The notes: generated by a model not told the origin, from the sequence alone. A stretch of 16,264 bases of DNA from Deltaproteobacteria bacterium (GCA_005879435.1 VBKX01000154.1:1-16264), one strand, 5' to 3'. Shown: positions 1 to 11,786, counted from the first letter of the stretch. A program made the numbers and translations.

Positions 1-1139
1 ATGCCTGAGCCCATTTGCGTCGCCAGGCGCACCCGTTGGAACTCTCCGCCGGAAAGGGTCACCGACGAGCGATCCAAACTCAAGTAGTCCAGACCCAGTC
101 GCGTCATCACTCCCAGCCGGCCTGCGATTTGATCGACAATTTTTTCGCCGATGATTTTTCGTTCCTCGGCGAATGGGTAATGATTGAGAAACTCAAGCGT
201 CGCGGCGATGGGCATGGCCGTGATCTCGGCAATGTCGTGGCCGCCGATAAGCACCGCGCGGCTGGGTTTTTTCAAGCGCGAGCCGCCGCATTCCGGGCAC
301 GGTACGGTAGCGCCTTCGGGACTATTAAACGAAAACAGGCCCGGAGTAATTTCCGGCGCGGACGCGCCGCAGTTTAGACAAACAAACTTTTGGCTGAACG
401 CCATTTCGCGCCCGCCGTCCGCGTCATTTTCCGCAGGAATCCGAACCTTGATGATCTGATCGCCGTGGCGCCCGGCAATTTCAATGGACTCGGCTAACCT
501 CTTCCTGATCCCTTCGCGCAGCATCATCCGGTCGATCACCAGGTCGATTCGACTCGCATTCTCGATATCGAGCGGAGACTTGCTGGCCAATTCCGTCATG
601 CGGCCATCCACCATCACCCGGGCAAAACCCTGACGCGCCAACTCCTCCAGCCGGGCGCGCGCTGCCGTCAGCGCCAGCGGCGCCAGAACAATCACTCGTG
701 TTTGCGCCGGCAGTAAAAGCAATTGATCGACGATTTGTTCGATGCTGTAGGCTTTGATTTCGTGACCGCATTCAACGCAGGTCAACTGGCCGGCGCGAAC
801 GAATAGCAAACGGAGGAAATCGTAAACGCCGGTGATCGTACCGAGCGTCGAACGAGGACTCGCCAAGCCGGGCTTTTGTTGAATCGCGATGGTGGGTGAA
901 AGCCCGTCGATGCTATCGACGTCCGGTTTTTCGATCTGCTGCAGCAGTTGTCGAGCGTCGGCGCCCAGCGACTCCAGATAGCGCCGCCGCCCCTCCGCGT
1001 AGAGCGTGTCGAAAGCTAGGGATGATTTTCCCGAACCGGATACGCCGGTGATGACGACAAACTGATCGCGCGGGATTTCCAAATCGATATTTTTGAGATT
1101 GTGAACCCGCGCGCCCTTGATGACGATTTTGGCCGCCAC
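1..1139 (-). CDS. uvrA: UvrA, excinuclease ABC subunit A (N-terminal 379 codons, cut by window edge)
   Basis: UvrA is the DNA-damage sensor ATPase of nucleotide-excision repair; it loads UvrB onto lesions and is recruited by Mfd at stalled polymerase. Translation from a GTG at 1139 is open to the window edge. Visible parts in order: Walker A GVSGSGKSS (residues 32-40), the LAFDTLYAEG stretch, a CVEC pair (121-124), a UvrB-binding-type region (about 120-250), a zinc module CLNC (254-257) with CPEC (281-284), the family motif GLDYLSLDRS (349-357), and the ABC signature TLSGGEFQRVRLATQ (361-375). No ATG exists near this start; GTG lies 11 bp after the mutase stop, with only a weak ribosome site (GACGAG). 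In E. coli UvrA the signature sits near residue 487, so about 125 residues are missing here, all between CPEC and the segment before the signature. The reading frame is intact. Family identity is certain; the shortening may be a lineage trait or an assembly deletion. Confidence 0.95.
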   Translation of the reverse strand, partial: MAAKIVIKGARVHNLKNIDLEIPRDQFVVITGVSGSGKSSLAFDTLYAEGRRRYLESLGADARQLLQQIEKPDVDSIDGLSPTIAIQQKPGLASPRSTLGTITGVYDFLRLLFVRAGQLTCVECGHEIKAYSIEQIVDQLLLLPAQTRVIVLAPLALTAARARLEELARQGFARVMVDGRMTELASKSPLDIENASRIDLVIDRMMLREGIRKRLAESIEIAGRHGDQIIKVRIPAENDADGGREMAFSQKFVCLNCGASAPEITPGLFSFNSPEGATVPCPECGGSRLKKPSRAVLIGGHDIAEITAMPIAATLEFLNHYPFAEERKIIGEKIVDQIAGRLGVMTRLGLDYLSLDRSSVTLSGGEFQRVRLATQMGSG

Positions 1140-1150
1140 GGCAAACTCGT

Positions 1151-2454
1151 CTAGCCTTGGAGTTCTTTGAGCTTGCTTTCAATGACGGCGCGGTATTCGT
1201 CGAGCTTTTGTTGGCACGACGCTTCAAACCGCAGCACGAGCGCCGGCTGCGTGTTTGATGCACGAATCAGTCCCCAGCCGTCGGGAAAGCGCACGCGAAC
1301 GCCGTCGACGTCGATGACATCGTAGTGCTGGCGAAAATATTCCGTCGCCTTTTCTGCAATCGCAAATTTTTCTTCGTCCGGGCAATCCACGCGAATCTCC
1401 GGAGTCGACACGCTCGGGGGCAGATCGGCGAGCAAGCAGGACAACGGTTTATCTGATTGGGCGAGTATTTCGCTTTAAAAAACATATGCCCGCTCATCTC
1501 TTCGGCCAGCAGCGCGCACGTTTCTTTCATCTTGGCTTTGACCAGAGAATGGCCCGCCTTCCACATGATCGGCCGGCCGCCGTGGCTGAAAACATCGTCG
1601 TAAAGTCGCTGCGAGCATTTCACATCCGCGATAATTCCCGCACCCGGGTTGCGCTTCAACACATCGCGCGCAAACAGCACCAATAACTCGTCACCCCAAA
1701 GGATGTTGCCATTTTCGTCCACTACGCCAATGCGGTCGGCGTCGCCGTCGTAGGCAATGCCCAAGTCCGCTTTTTCATGTTTGACCTTTTCGATCAGCAT
1801 TTCCAAATTTTCCGGCACGGTCGGATCGGGATGGTGAAACGGAAAATTGGCGTCCGGCACACAGGCAATTTCCCAGACCTGACAGCCCAGTTGTCTGAAT
1901 ATCGGCGGCGCTACGGGTCCACCGACCCCGCTCCCCGCATCAACGACGACTTTCAGCGATCGCGAGAGCTTTGGCACGTCGGCCAACAAATACTTCTGAT
2001 AGGGCGGCACGATTTCATAGCGCTGGACTTTGCCACCCGGTTTTTCGTGAAACGCGTTGCGCTCCATCTTCCGGCGAAGCTCTTGAATCTGCTGTCCATA
2101 AAGAGTGTCCTTACCAAGACAGATCTTAAAGCCGTTGTATTCGGATGGATTGTGACTGGCCGTGATTTGAATCCCGCCGTCGACGTCGAGATGAAACAGG
2201 GAAAAATAAAGCAAAGGCGTTGGACAGATCCCAATATCGTAAACGTGCAGTCCGGCGGCAACCATTCCGGCAATAACCGCTTCGGCATAAGCATCGGAAG
2301 TGGCGCGGCAATCGCGCGCCACGCTAACCCGCTTGCCGCCCTTCTCGACGATCTCCGTGCCATGGACCTTGCCCAGCAACAATGCAAAGTCTTTGTCGAA
2401 ATCCACCTCGGCCAAACCCCGGATGTCGTACTCGCGAAATATGGCCGGATTCAT
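1151..2454 (-). pseudogene. Phosphomannomutase/phosphoglucomutase (AlgC/ManB type) with internal deletion and frameshift
   Basis: Alpha-D-phosphohexomutase interconverting mannose- or glucose-6-phosphate and the 1-phosphate, supplying sugar nucleotides for surface polysaccharide. The reading starts at ATG 2454 with the typical FREYDIRG opening. Seen next: TASHNPSEYNGFK with the phosphoserine Ser, the Mg loop AYDGDADRIG, and the sugar loop EEMSGHMFF. Directly after GHMFFK (about 1474) the frame breaks. The rest of the family sequence resumes in another frame as EILAQSDKPLS, then STPEIRVDCPDEEKF, the phosphate-binding RASNTQPALVLRFE, and stop TAG at 1151-1153. About 17 residues (the FGFDDGIYSAARLL-like stretch in relatives) are missing; 2 nt stand where about 51 are expected, so about 49 nt were lost, out of frame. 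As it stands the product would end in about 60 wrong residues without domain 4. All other motifs are intact, so either the lesion is very recent or the assembly is wrong. The start overlaps the pdxA stop as ATGA, implying translational coupling. Confidence 0.9.
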
Positions 2455-3476
2455 TGAGTCCTCCGAGCCATGCGCCGACGAGCCAAGTGTGCAGCCAGAA
2501 TAATTGCTTGCTTCATGCTGCTTGCGTCAGCCTTGCCGGTGCCCGCGATATCGAATGCCGTGCCATGATCAACCGATGTGCGAATGAAGGGCGGACCCAA
2601 TGTGAGCGCGACGCCGCCGAAGAAATGATGCAGTTTCAGCGGAATCAGGCCTTGATCGTGGTACATGCAGACGACGGCGTCATACTCACCGCGTGCCGCG
2701 AGGTGGAATATACTATCGGCCGGAAAGGGTCCGTAGGCCGGAACACCTTTCTTGCGCGCCGATTGCACAGCAGGCGAGATGACGTTGATTTCCTCGTCGC
2801 CAAAAATTCCCTCTTCGCCGCCGTGAGGGTTTAACGCTGCGACGGCGATGCGTGGCCTGGCGATGCCGAAAGAATTTTTCAAACTGCGATGGGTCAGCTC
2901 TAGGGTCGCTTGGATATTTTCCCGTGTGAGTTTGCGCGCCACTTTTGTGAAGCGGATGTGGCCCGTCACCGGCACCACCCGGAGCTTGGCGCCGATGAGC
3001 ATCATGCGGCATTCCGTGGTACGGCTGAGCTCGGCAAACAACTCCGTATGGCCTGGATAATCGTAACCAGCGTCGATCAAACTGCTCTTGCTGATGGGCG
3101 CCGTCGCAATCGCATCGGCGACTTTCGAGAGCGCTAACTGCGCCGCAACGCAAATATATCTAAATGCGCCGTGGCCACCGGCCCGAGATGCAATCCCCGG
3201 CCGTGATTCCCTAACCGTCAAAGTCGACAGTGAACACACGACGTGAGCGCTACGATGATTGAGCAGAGGTAGAAGCGGTTGACCTTGCTGCCAGCAGATC
3301 AAGGGTGGGGCATTTCTCTGACGCCGGCGGGTTCTTTGCAATACTCCCCAGTCGCCCAAAATCAAGGGTCGCGAGACCTTCTTGATCACGGGGTCCGCAA
3401 GGGCTTTGAGAATGACTTCGGGACCGATTCCTGCCGGATCGCCCATGGTAACGGCGATGATCGGCCTATTCGACAT
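2451..3476 (-). CDS. pdxA: 4-hydroxythreonine-4-phosphate dehydrogenase, PdxA
   Basis: NAD-dependent oxidation of 4-phosphohydroxy-L-threonine in the DXP-dependent pyridoxal 5'-phosphate pathway; cytosolic metal-dependent homodimer. The 341-residue product has the family length and motifs: TMGDPAGIGPEV (10-21), ATAPISK (124-130), PGHTELFAEL (141-150, metal His143), LNPHGGEEGIFG (215-226), MYHDQGLIPLK (271-281, metal His273) and PFIRTSVDHGTAFDIAG (296-312). The third metal histidine of the E. coli enzyme was not assigned. Residues 45-100 are divergent and Arg/Gln-rich but stay in frame. ATG at 3476 follows a GGAG about 11 nt upstream. The gene sits downstream of a SurA/PpiC-like isomerase, the same neighbour pair as surA-pdxA in E. 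coli, and its stop overlaps the mutase start by 4 bp. Confidence 0.95.
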   Translation of the reverse strand: MSNRPIIAVTMGDPAGIGPEVILKALADPVIKKVSRPLILGDWGVLQRTRRRQRNAPPLICWQQGQPLLPLLNHRSAHVVCSLSTLTVRESRPGIASRAGGHGAFRYICVAAQLALSKVADAIATAPISKSSLIDAGYDYPGHTELFAELSRTTECRMMLIGAKLRVVPVTGHIRFTKVARKLTRENIQATLELTHRSLKNSFGIARPRIAVAALNPHGGEEGIFGDEEINVISPAVQSARKKGVPAYGPFPADSIFHLAARGEYDAVVCMYHDQGLIPLKLHHFFGGVALTLGPPFIRTSVDHGTAFDIAGTGKADASSMKQAIILAAHLARRRMARRTQ

Positions 3477-3480
3477 GAAA

Positions 3481-3494
3481 TACGGAACTCCGTA
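3481..3494. promoter_or_regulatory. Small inverted repeat covering the pdxA ribosome binding site
   Basis: TACGGAACTCCGTA is a perfect 6+6 bp inverted repeat with a 2-nt centre. On the transcript strand it contains the GGAG of pdxA. A 5-bp stem with a tetraloop could partly hide the ribosome site. The hairpin is small, so a regulatory role is only a suggestion. Confidence 0.3.
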
Positions 3495-3544
3495 CCGGAA
3501 TAACGGGGCTCATTGACCGCGCTGGTTATGGCAGAGACAAGGGA

Positions 3545-4753
3545 TTATGGTTTTTTGGAAGAAAACGGATTCAACGAGTCTAAGATGTTTGAGATGGCGC
3601 CTTTCTCCGAATCCTTCTCCGGCGGAGGAGGCGTTAACACATCCGGCGCATCGTCGGCGGTTTCAGTGGTGAAGAGCGGAACCCCGAGGACACTGACAAT
3701 GCTTTTTCCGGCGAGCGGGCTTTTCGGATCCTCCTCTTCAAAGGGAGTCTCCTTGACGATATACGAGAACGGATTGAGGTAACTCATGAAACTGCGGTCT
3801 TGGCGACGTGTGACGCGGTTGGAATTGGCCACCAGAGTACTCATCGTGCCTTCCTTCGAATCCTCTGGTTTGAACGTAACGCCGGCCACTTTGACATCGA
3901 CTCTGTGTTTACGGCGCAAATCGGTTTTAAGCCATTTCGCAAAACGTTCCTCGAGCGTCTTGTTCAGAAGCTCTTCTTTGATGCGTGGAGCTACGCTGCT
4001 GAGGGGCAATACATTGCCGGGTTCGCGCCCTTCGAGCTTGACGATGTGGATCCCCATATTGGTGCGGAACGGCTCGCTCACTTGACCCACCGACAATTTC
4101 TCGAACGCCACCTCTTCGATGCCGGCAATCAAAGTGCCGCGGTTAACCCAGCCGATTTCTCCGCCGGCCGCGCGCCCAGCTCCTTCGGAATTCTCAGCTG
4201 CCAGAGTCGCGAAATCCTCGCCCGCGAGTATTTTTGCGTAGATCTCTTTGCCTCTTGCCATCGCGCTTTGAACGCGGTCCGGAGGCGCATTTTCCGCCAG
4301 TGGCAATAAAATATGACGAATACGGGCGGGGTCATTACCGCGAAATTTTTTCGCGTTGAGCTTGTAATAGCGCTCCACGTCATCGTCCGTGATGCTGACT
4401 TTGCGCTTGACTTGCCGATCGATGATCTCGCTTTTCTCCATTTCGGACTTGACCGACGCTTTATAACTGGCCAAGGTCTGGCCTTCCCTGCTCAGAGCTA
4501 CTTTTAGATCCTCATCGGACAAGCGATTATTTTTTTTGACTTGTTCGATGTAGCGAGAGACGTCATCGTCACTGATATTGATACCCGACTCCCGGACTTC
4601 GGCTTCGAGGAGTTTATCGGTAATAAACTGCTCTAAAACTTCGCGGTCGGTGGCACTGATCTGATCAAGGTTACCCGTGGGGAAAGCGCGGCCCATTTTG
4701 GTTTTCGCATACGTGTTCAAGCTTGACAGCGTATAGGGCTCACCATTGATCAC
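3545..4753 (-). CDS. SurA/PpiC-type peptidyl-prolyl isomerase (parvulin), no signal peptide in frame
   Basis: Likely an envelope chaperone and prolyl isomerase. The product as read is 402 residues. Layout: a SurA_N-like helical chaperone part (1-140; INGEPYTLSSL, FITDKLLEAEVRESGINISDDDV), a parvulin rotamase domain (about 144-246; IRHILLPLAE, GGEIGWVNRG, FRTNMGIHIVKLEGREPG), then an unusual charged and Pro-rich tail of about 120 residues in which LNPFS occurs twice (326-330, 394-398). The chosen start is the GTG at 4753, giving VINGEPY; a stop (TGA, 4772-4774) lies only six codons upstream in frame, and no ribosome site is evident. Relatives carry a signal peptide followed by a V-V-A-x-V-N-G-E type stretch, so this gene is probably missing its 5' end, by frameshift or deletion. 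Spacing to pdxA is 68 bp. Family identity is sure; export and activity are uncertain. Confidence 0.85.
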   Translation of the reverse strand: MINGEPYTLSSLNTYAKTKMGRAFPTGNLDQISATDREVLEQFITDKLLEAEVRESGINISDDDVSRYIEQVKKNNRLSDEDLKVALSREGQTLASYKASVKSEMEKSEIIDRQVKRKVSITDDDVERYYKLNAKKFRGNDPARIRHILLPLAENAPPDRVQSAMARGKEIYAKILAGEDFATLAAENSEGAGRAAGGEIGWVNRGTLIAGIEEVAFEKLSVGQVSEPFRTNMGIHIVKLEGREPGNVLPLSSVAPRIKEELLNKTLEERFAKWLKTDLRRKHRVDVKVAGVTFKPEDSKEGTMSTLVANSNRVTRRQDRSFMSYLNPFSYIVKETPFEEEDPKSPLAGKSIVSVLGVPLFTTETADDAPDVLTPPPPEKDSEKGAISNILDSLNPFSSKKP

Positions 4754-5053
4754 GACATTTAATGGCTTGCCTCAGCATAATTATCTCGATCCGCAGCAGG
4801 TGAAAAACAACTAGAACCAGGGATTAGTTACCACACTCGAAATCAAAAGCCAAACAAACCGATGGGCGGACACTCTCGCGCCGTGGGGACCGACGGCCAC
4901 ACACGCACCCTTAACGTATCACCATGCAACAACTAGGACCGTCAGTTAATGAGCGCTGCCGTTTTGATATCTCCACGCTCCGGCGAGCACTTGGAAAATC
5001 CGTAACCTCCAACACCATGCGTCTACCGCAGACCGCCGGCATCCCGTGATCGT
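4754..5053. other. 300 bp gap between mfd and the isomerase gene
   Basis: No convincing gene is seen on either strand. On the minus strand, a hydrophobic stretch LVLVVFHLL occurs about 20 codons upstream of the isomerase, in a different frame, and could be a relic of a signal peptide. A weak stem GCCGT/ACGGC (4880-4884 with 4893-4897) follows mfd but has no T-run, so no terminator is called. The gap may hold the promoter and lost 5' end of the isomerase gene. Confidence 0.5.
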
Positions 5054-8598
<3,545 letters not shown>

Positions 8599-8602
<4 letters not shown>

Positions 8603-8967
8603 GAGAAAAAGCTAAACCGTTGAAGCTTGATTTTCGGAATTGTCGACACCGTAGGATTTGAGCCATGGGCCTCCGCTGCTTTCGCCCACGACTCCGCAGC
8701 TTGACAAAGTTCCTGAACACGAATCCGTAGAAAAGCCGGCTGGTAGTTCTCAAAGCGGATCAAGGCCTCATAGATCATTCGAACCGGCCCTTTAACCTCG
8801 CTGAAATCACAAAACAAACGGAACGCGGCGGCGAGCTGAATCAAACCTTCGAGAAAAGGTTTATTGGCTTCGTCAGCTTCCTGATAAAAACTCTCTAGGA
8901 TTTCGTGGCATTCGAAGAATCGCCTGTCGTTAAACAGACGTATACCCTCGCGCATCCGAGCGTCCAT
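8599..8967 (-). CDS. DUF309 domain protein
   Basis: A 122-residue all-helical protein of the DUF309 family, whose function is not established. The diagnostic stretch is LFNDRRFFECHEILESFY followed by FLEGLIQLAAAFRLF (residues about 11-52); the conserved E-C-H-E and GLIQLAAA are both present. The Ser/Lys-rich tail after about residue 100 looks disordered. ATG at 8967 is chosen (MDARMREGIRLF); only a weak AGAG precedes it. Its stop overlaps the mfd start by 4 bp, so it probably heads the mfd transcript and may set its translation. The 81 bp between it and the MFS gene hold nothing recognisable. Confidence 0.85.
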
Positions 8968-9048
8968 AATTTTCTCTGGAATTTTAAGCTACCAGCTTCT
9001 CCGGTGAGCCTCAAGGCAGCAATTGTGACGGAGAGCGAACCCTCGTGG

Positions 9049-10242
9049 CTATTTTTGCTGGCTCGCCCACAGCCGTTTATCGTAATTGGCCACGGATGGG
9101 ACTGCGGCGAGCCAGATGCAAATATCCGACATGGACAATACCAATGCGGACAGTGCAAAAGAGACGAGATAGCTGCCGGTCCAATCGTAAAACACGCCGC
9201 CCAGCCACGAGCCGAGAGCGCCACCGACACCCGCCGCAACGGTTGAATAGCCGAGAATCGAGCAAAAACCCTTTCCGGAAAAAATGTCCGCTGTGAGCGC
9301 CGAAAAAATCACCGCGCGCGAGCCGAAGCCGATGCCGAAAAAAATCACATTCAGGATATTGAGCGTGTAGGCTATCTGCTTCGATAGACGATCGGCAATG
9401 AAGCCGAAAATCACTCTGCCGAAGCTGCTGGTGACACCCGCCAGGCCGAAGATCGACGCGGACAAGAGCTTACTAAACCCCACGTCCACCACATGGGCAA
9501 CCTGATGCGTGACGATAACCGTGGTGCCCGACGCCGCGGCAATGCGTGCGATAAACAGTAACCAGAACTGCAGGCTCTGCAGCGCGAGGCGTGCGGTCCA
9601 TTGATTGTGATCGTCTTTTTTCTCGGCGCGGTGACGCAGATGTTCGCCGTGCGGGCCGTGCTGATAGAAAAGCCAAACGACCGGCAAAAGGCCGATGAAA
9701 ACGATGGCGGCATAGATTTCAAAAGCGCGCGCCCAGCCGTAGCTTGAAATCAACCATTCACTCAGCGGCGCCAGTAGCATGATGCCCAGGCCGGTGCCGG
9801 CATAGACAAAACCGATTGCCGATGCCCGATTCGACGAAAACCATTCGGAGATCAAAAATATATGCGGCACCATGCCACTGAAGGTAAAACCGACCGCGAG
9901 GATAATGCCAAACGAGATGTAGAGCTGCCACAAGGCCGACACCTGACTGCTTAGTAAAAGCCCGGCGACGAGAGTGATACAGCCGGCGATGGAAATTTTT
10001 TTGGTGCCGTAACGATCCAGAAGGTGGCCGACGAGAGGTGACAGAACGGCGTCAACTGAGAGCACGATGGAAAAAATCCCCGCCGTTGCGCCGCGGCTCC
10101 AGCCAAACGTATCCAGCAAAGCGACGTTAAAAACACCGAAGGAAGAATGGATTCCACGGGAGAAACCGAGAACGACAAAAGCGATCGTAGCGACGAACCA
10201 AGGTGTGGGCGACAGACGCATGTTGAAAAGATTTCCTCTCAT
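9049..10242 (-). CDS. Major facilitator superfamily transporter, monocarboxylate/oxalate-formate type
   Basis: A 12-helix inner-membrane carrier, about 397 residues. The first helix reads WFVATIAFVVLGFSRGIHSS. The loop-2 signature is GHLLDRYGTKKI, and helix 5 has the GTGLGIMLLAPLSEWLI pattern typical of the MCT/OFA branch. The central cytoplasmic loop is His-rich (HGPHGEHLRHRAEKKDDH), and helix 8-9 carries FGRVIFGFIADRLSK, the second-half copy of the loop signature. Substrate cannot be read from sequence; relatives move small carboxylates. The reading frame opens further upstream with a TTG at 10272, but ATG 10242 fits better; ATG 10221 (MRLSPTPWF), preceded by AGAGGA, is an alternative start. 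It runs divergently from the lipoprotein gene. Confidence 0.85.
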   Translation of the reverse strand: MRGNLFNMRLSPTPWFVATIAFVVLGFSRGIHSSFGVFNVALLDTFGWSRGATAGIFSIVLSVDAVLSPLVGHLLDRYGTKKISIAGCITLVAGLLLSSQVSALWQLYISFGIILAVGFTFSGMVPHIFLISEWFSSNRASAIGFVYAGTGLGIMLLAPLSEWLISSYGWARAFEIYAAIVFIGLLPVVWLFYQHGPHGEHLRHRAEKKDDHNQWTARLALQSLQFWLLFIARIAAASGTTVIVTHQVAHVVDVGFSKLLSASIFGLAGVTSSFGRVIFGFIADRLSKQIAYTLNILNVIFFGIGFGSRAVIFSALTADIFSGKGFCSILGYSTVAAGVGGALGSWLGGVFYDWTGSYLVSFALSALVLSMSDICIWLAAVPSVANYDKRLWASQQK

Positions 10243-10292
10243 TAGCAGAGACCCCAGAGAGTCACAAGACAATCAAGAACTGTCGGCGTAAA

Positions 10293-10304
10293 AAGGCGCG
10301 CCTT
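10293..10304. repeat. 12 bp perfect palindrome between divergent genes
   Basis: AAGGCGCGCCTT lies between the MFS and lipoprotein genes and is followed at 10303 by a second short palindrome, TTCATGAA. This is a position where a shared operator could sit. No regulator gene is adjacent, so this is only a structural observation. Confidence 0.35.
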
Positions 10305-10382
10305 CATGAAATCCCCGCGCCGCTCTTTGGCCGGGCCTCGACTGAAATAGCGCGGCAATGCATGAAAGACACAATGAATAAG

Positions 10383-10411
10383 TTGTCTTTTGCCTGGCCT
10401 GCGCTTATCCT
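10383..10411 (+). promoter_or_regulatory. Weak sigma-70-like promoter candidate for the lipoprotein gene
   Basis: TTGTCT (10383-10388), a 17-nt spacer, then TATCCT (10406-10411); each hexamer matches 4 of 6 consensus bases. The predicted start of transcription would leave only about 8 nt before ATG 10426, which is short, so confidence is low. Confidence 0.2.
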
Positions 10412-10425
10412 ATGTAAAACGAGTT

Positions 10426-11208
10426 ATGAAACCTCTTAGCTTGGCGGGCGCGTTCTTGTTCATAGCGGCGTGCGCGACCTTGGAATCGCAAAGCGAGTTC
10501 TTGACCGGGCGCCGGGCATTATTGCGCGGCGAGCCTGACAACGCGCTTTCTGCTTTCGATCGAGTCGCGCGGAGCAATGTCGGCTTCATCACCGATTCGG
10601 TGTCGCCGAGAAGATCTGCGTTTGAAAAAGCCCTGTCCCAACTGAGCGACGATCATATCGCAAGATTATATCTCGGCCTGACCATACTTCATCCATCCGC
10701 TCCAAGCGCGCCGAGCAAGGCTTTCAGTTTGCAAGAGGTCACCTACGCTCTGCGCGAAGGCGTCGAGCCCAAGAGAGTCGCAACATTGGCCCGCGAGCGC
10801 GGCGTCGCCTTTGATCTAACCAAAGAAACCGAAAGCCAATTGCAAACCGTCGGCGCCGACCAACTACTCCTGAGCGAGATCAGAAACATTCGGGCGCAGA
10901 GTGCAAAGAAAAATCAAACAGGCGAAACCCAGAGGGCTCAAGCCGGCAAAGAACTCACCGCCGCGCTGACCGGCTTGCGCGATTGGCTCGACTATACAGT
11001 TGCGTACACGCCGCAGGGGAAGTTTTGGGATCCGTCGGAGCAGATTCGCAAGCAGATCGCATTCTCTCTCAAGTTGGTCGCGGCCCGGCCGACCGACTGG
11101 GAGACGTTAATTTCGAATGCCGAATCGGTCGGTTCCATGCTCGAAGAAGAAAACGATCGGGCGCGCCGCGATGAATCCGCGGAACGCGAACGGCAGTTAA
11201 GACGCTAG
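10426..11208 (+). CDS. Putative lipoprotein with TPR-like start and unnamed helical module
   Basis: 260 residues from ATG 10426. The signal peptide MKPLSLAGAFLFIAAC ends in lipobox I-A-A-C, so Cys16 would be lipidated. The frame extends 12 codons upstream, but those are not signal-like. Just after the Cys, GRRALLRGEPDNALSAFDRV resembles one TPR helix pair. A middle stretch has the pattern V-x-x-A-L-R-E-G-V-E-P, LARERGVAFDLTKE and VGADQLLLSEIR; similar alternating 'GV..(V/I)..L..(E/R)RGV.F.LT' helices occur in uncharacterised bacterial proteins. The C-terminus is Arg/Glu-rich and probably coiled. It ends 23 bp before the 3' end of the converging Ig/TPR remnant. Membrane anchoring is well supported; function is unknown. 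Confidence 0.7.
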   Translation: MKPLSLAGAFLFIAACATLESQSEFLTGRRALLRGEPDNALSAFDRVARSNVGFITDSVSPRRSAFEKALSQLSDDHIARLYLGLTILHPSAPSAPSKAFSLQEVTYALREGVEPKRVATLARERGVAFDLTKETESQLQTVGADQLLLSEIRNIRAQSAKKNQTGETQRAQAGKELTAALTGLRDWLDYTVAYTPQGKFWDPSEQIRKQIAFSLKLVAARPTDWETLISNAESVGSMLEEENDRARRDESAERERQLRR

Positions 11209-11231
11209 CATCAATTTGCCTCGGCGACCGA

Positions 11232-11786
11232 TCAGCAGTCGACCTTGCTGCCCAACGCCCTCTCGGCCGTTACAAGGCCGTCTCGTCTGCTCGATCTCCT
11301 TGCGAATTTCCTCGCTAAAATTATCGATCGTCTTGGCTCTTTCCAACTCTGCCAGCGCGGCAGCGTAATTTCCTTGCTCGCGCGCAACGATTCAGCGCGA
11401 TTGATGTAGGCCGCGATTCGCGCTTTCGTCTGCTCCGTCACAGTTGTCGGATTGACGGAATTTGATTCATAGGTTTTCCCTGGCTTGGTTTGCGGTTGGG
11501 TGGTCTTTTGTGTCTCTTTGACCAAAAGGGTAAGCGGCGTGCTGCGAAGGCGTCCGGCACGGGCGACAATTTCTATCTTTCCTGGCCGCAGCGCTACCAG
11601 TTCGCCGTCGGCATTTACCGAAGCCACAGCGTGATCGCTAAGCTGTAACTCAAATCCGTCGGACAGAAACCTCTCAGCGTTATTGGAGTATCGCCCGCTC
11701 ACGCGTATCGATACCCGCTGTTTTGTAAATAATTCTCTGTTGCTCGAGCTGATGCGTACTCCTGAGAAATTCTTGTATAAATTTGG
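11232..11786 (-). pseudogene. Remnant of an Ig-like (Big2) plus TPR protein: no start, two frame changes
   Basis: On the minus strand a bacterial Ig-like fold is readable: ISSSNRELFTKQRVSIRVSG, then SDHAVASVNADGELVALRPG and KIEIVARAGRL. A Gln/Thr/Pro linker follows and then ARIAAYINRAESLR. At 11379-11385 (a CGCGCGC run) the frame moves and a clear TPR helix pair continues as REQGNYAAALAELERAK and FSEEIRKEIEQTRR. Near 11265-11270 the frame returns to the first one, ending AERALGSKVDC before TGA at 11232. The two changes (+2 and +1, or equivalents) cancel. At the 5' end the frame is open only to a TAG at 11787-11789, with no ATG and only a GTG at 11702 inside the Ig domain, so signal peptide and earlier domains are missing. 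Best read as the broken 3' end of a surface or kinase-linked Ig/TPR gene; two sequencing errors plus a missed start are the alternative. Confidence 0.65.

Noticed and set aside
1151..1444. Independent small protein of 97 residues starting with TTG
   Set aside because: It is the C-terminal domain of the phosphomannomutase in a shifted frame.
2451..2454. Overlapping genes as an unusual arrangement
   Set aside because: Four-base ATGA overlaps (here and at 8599-8602) are common translational coupling in bacterial operons.
1777..2457. 226-codon open frame on the plus strand inside the mutase gene
   Set aside because: It is antisense to a gene with clear mutase motifs, shows no recognisable domain, and follows the codon periodicity of the opposite strand.
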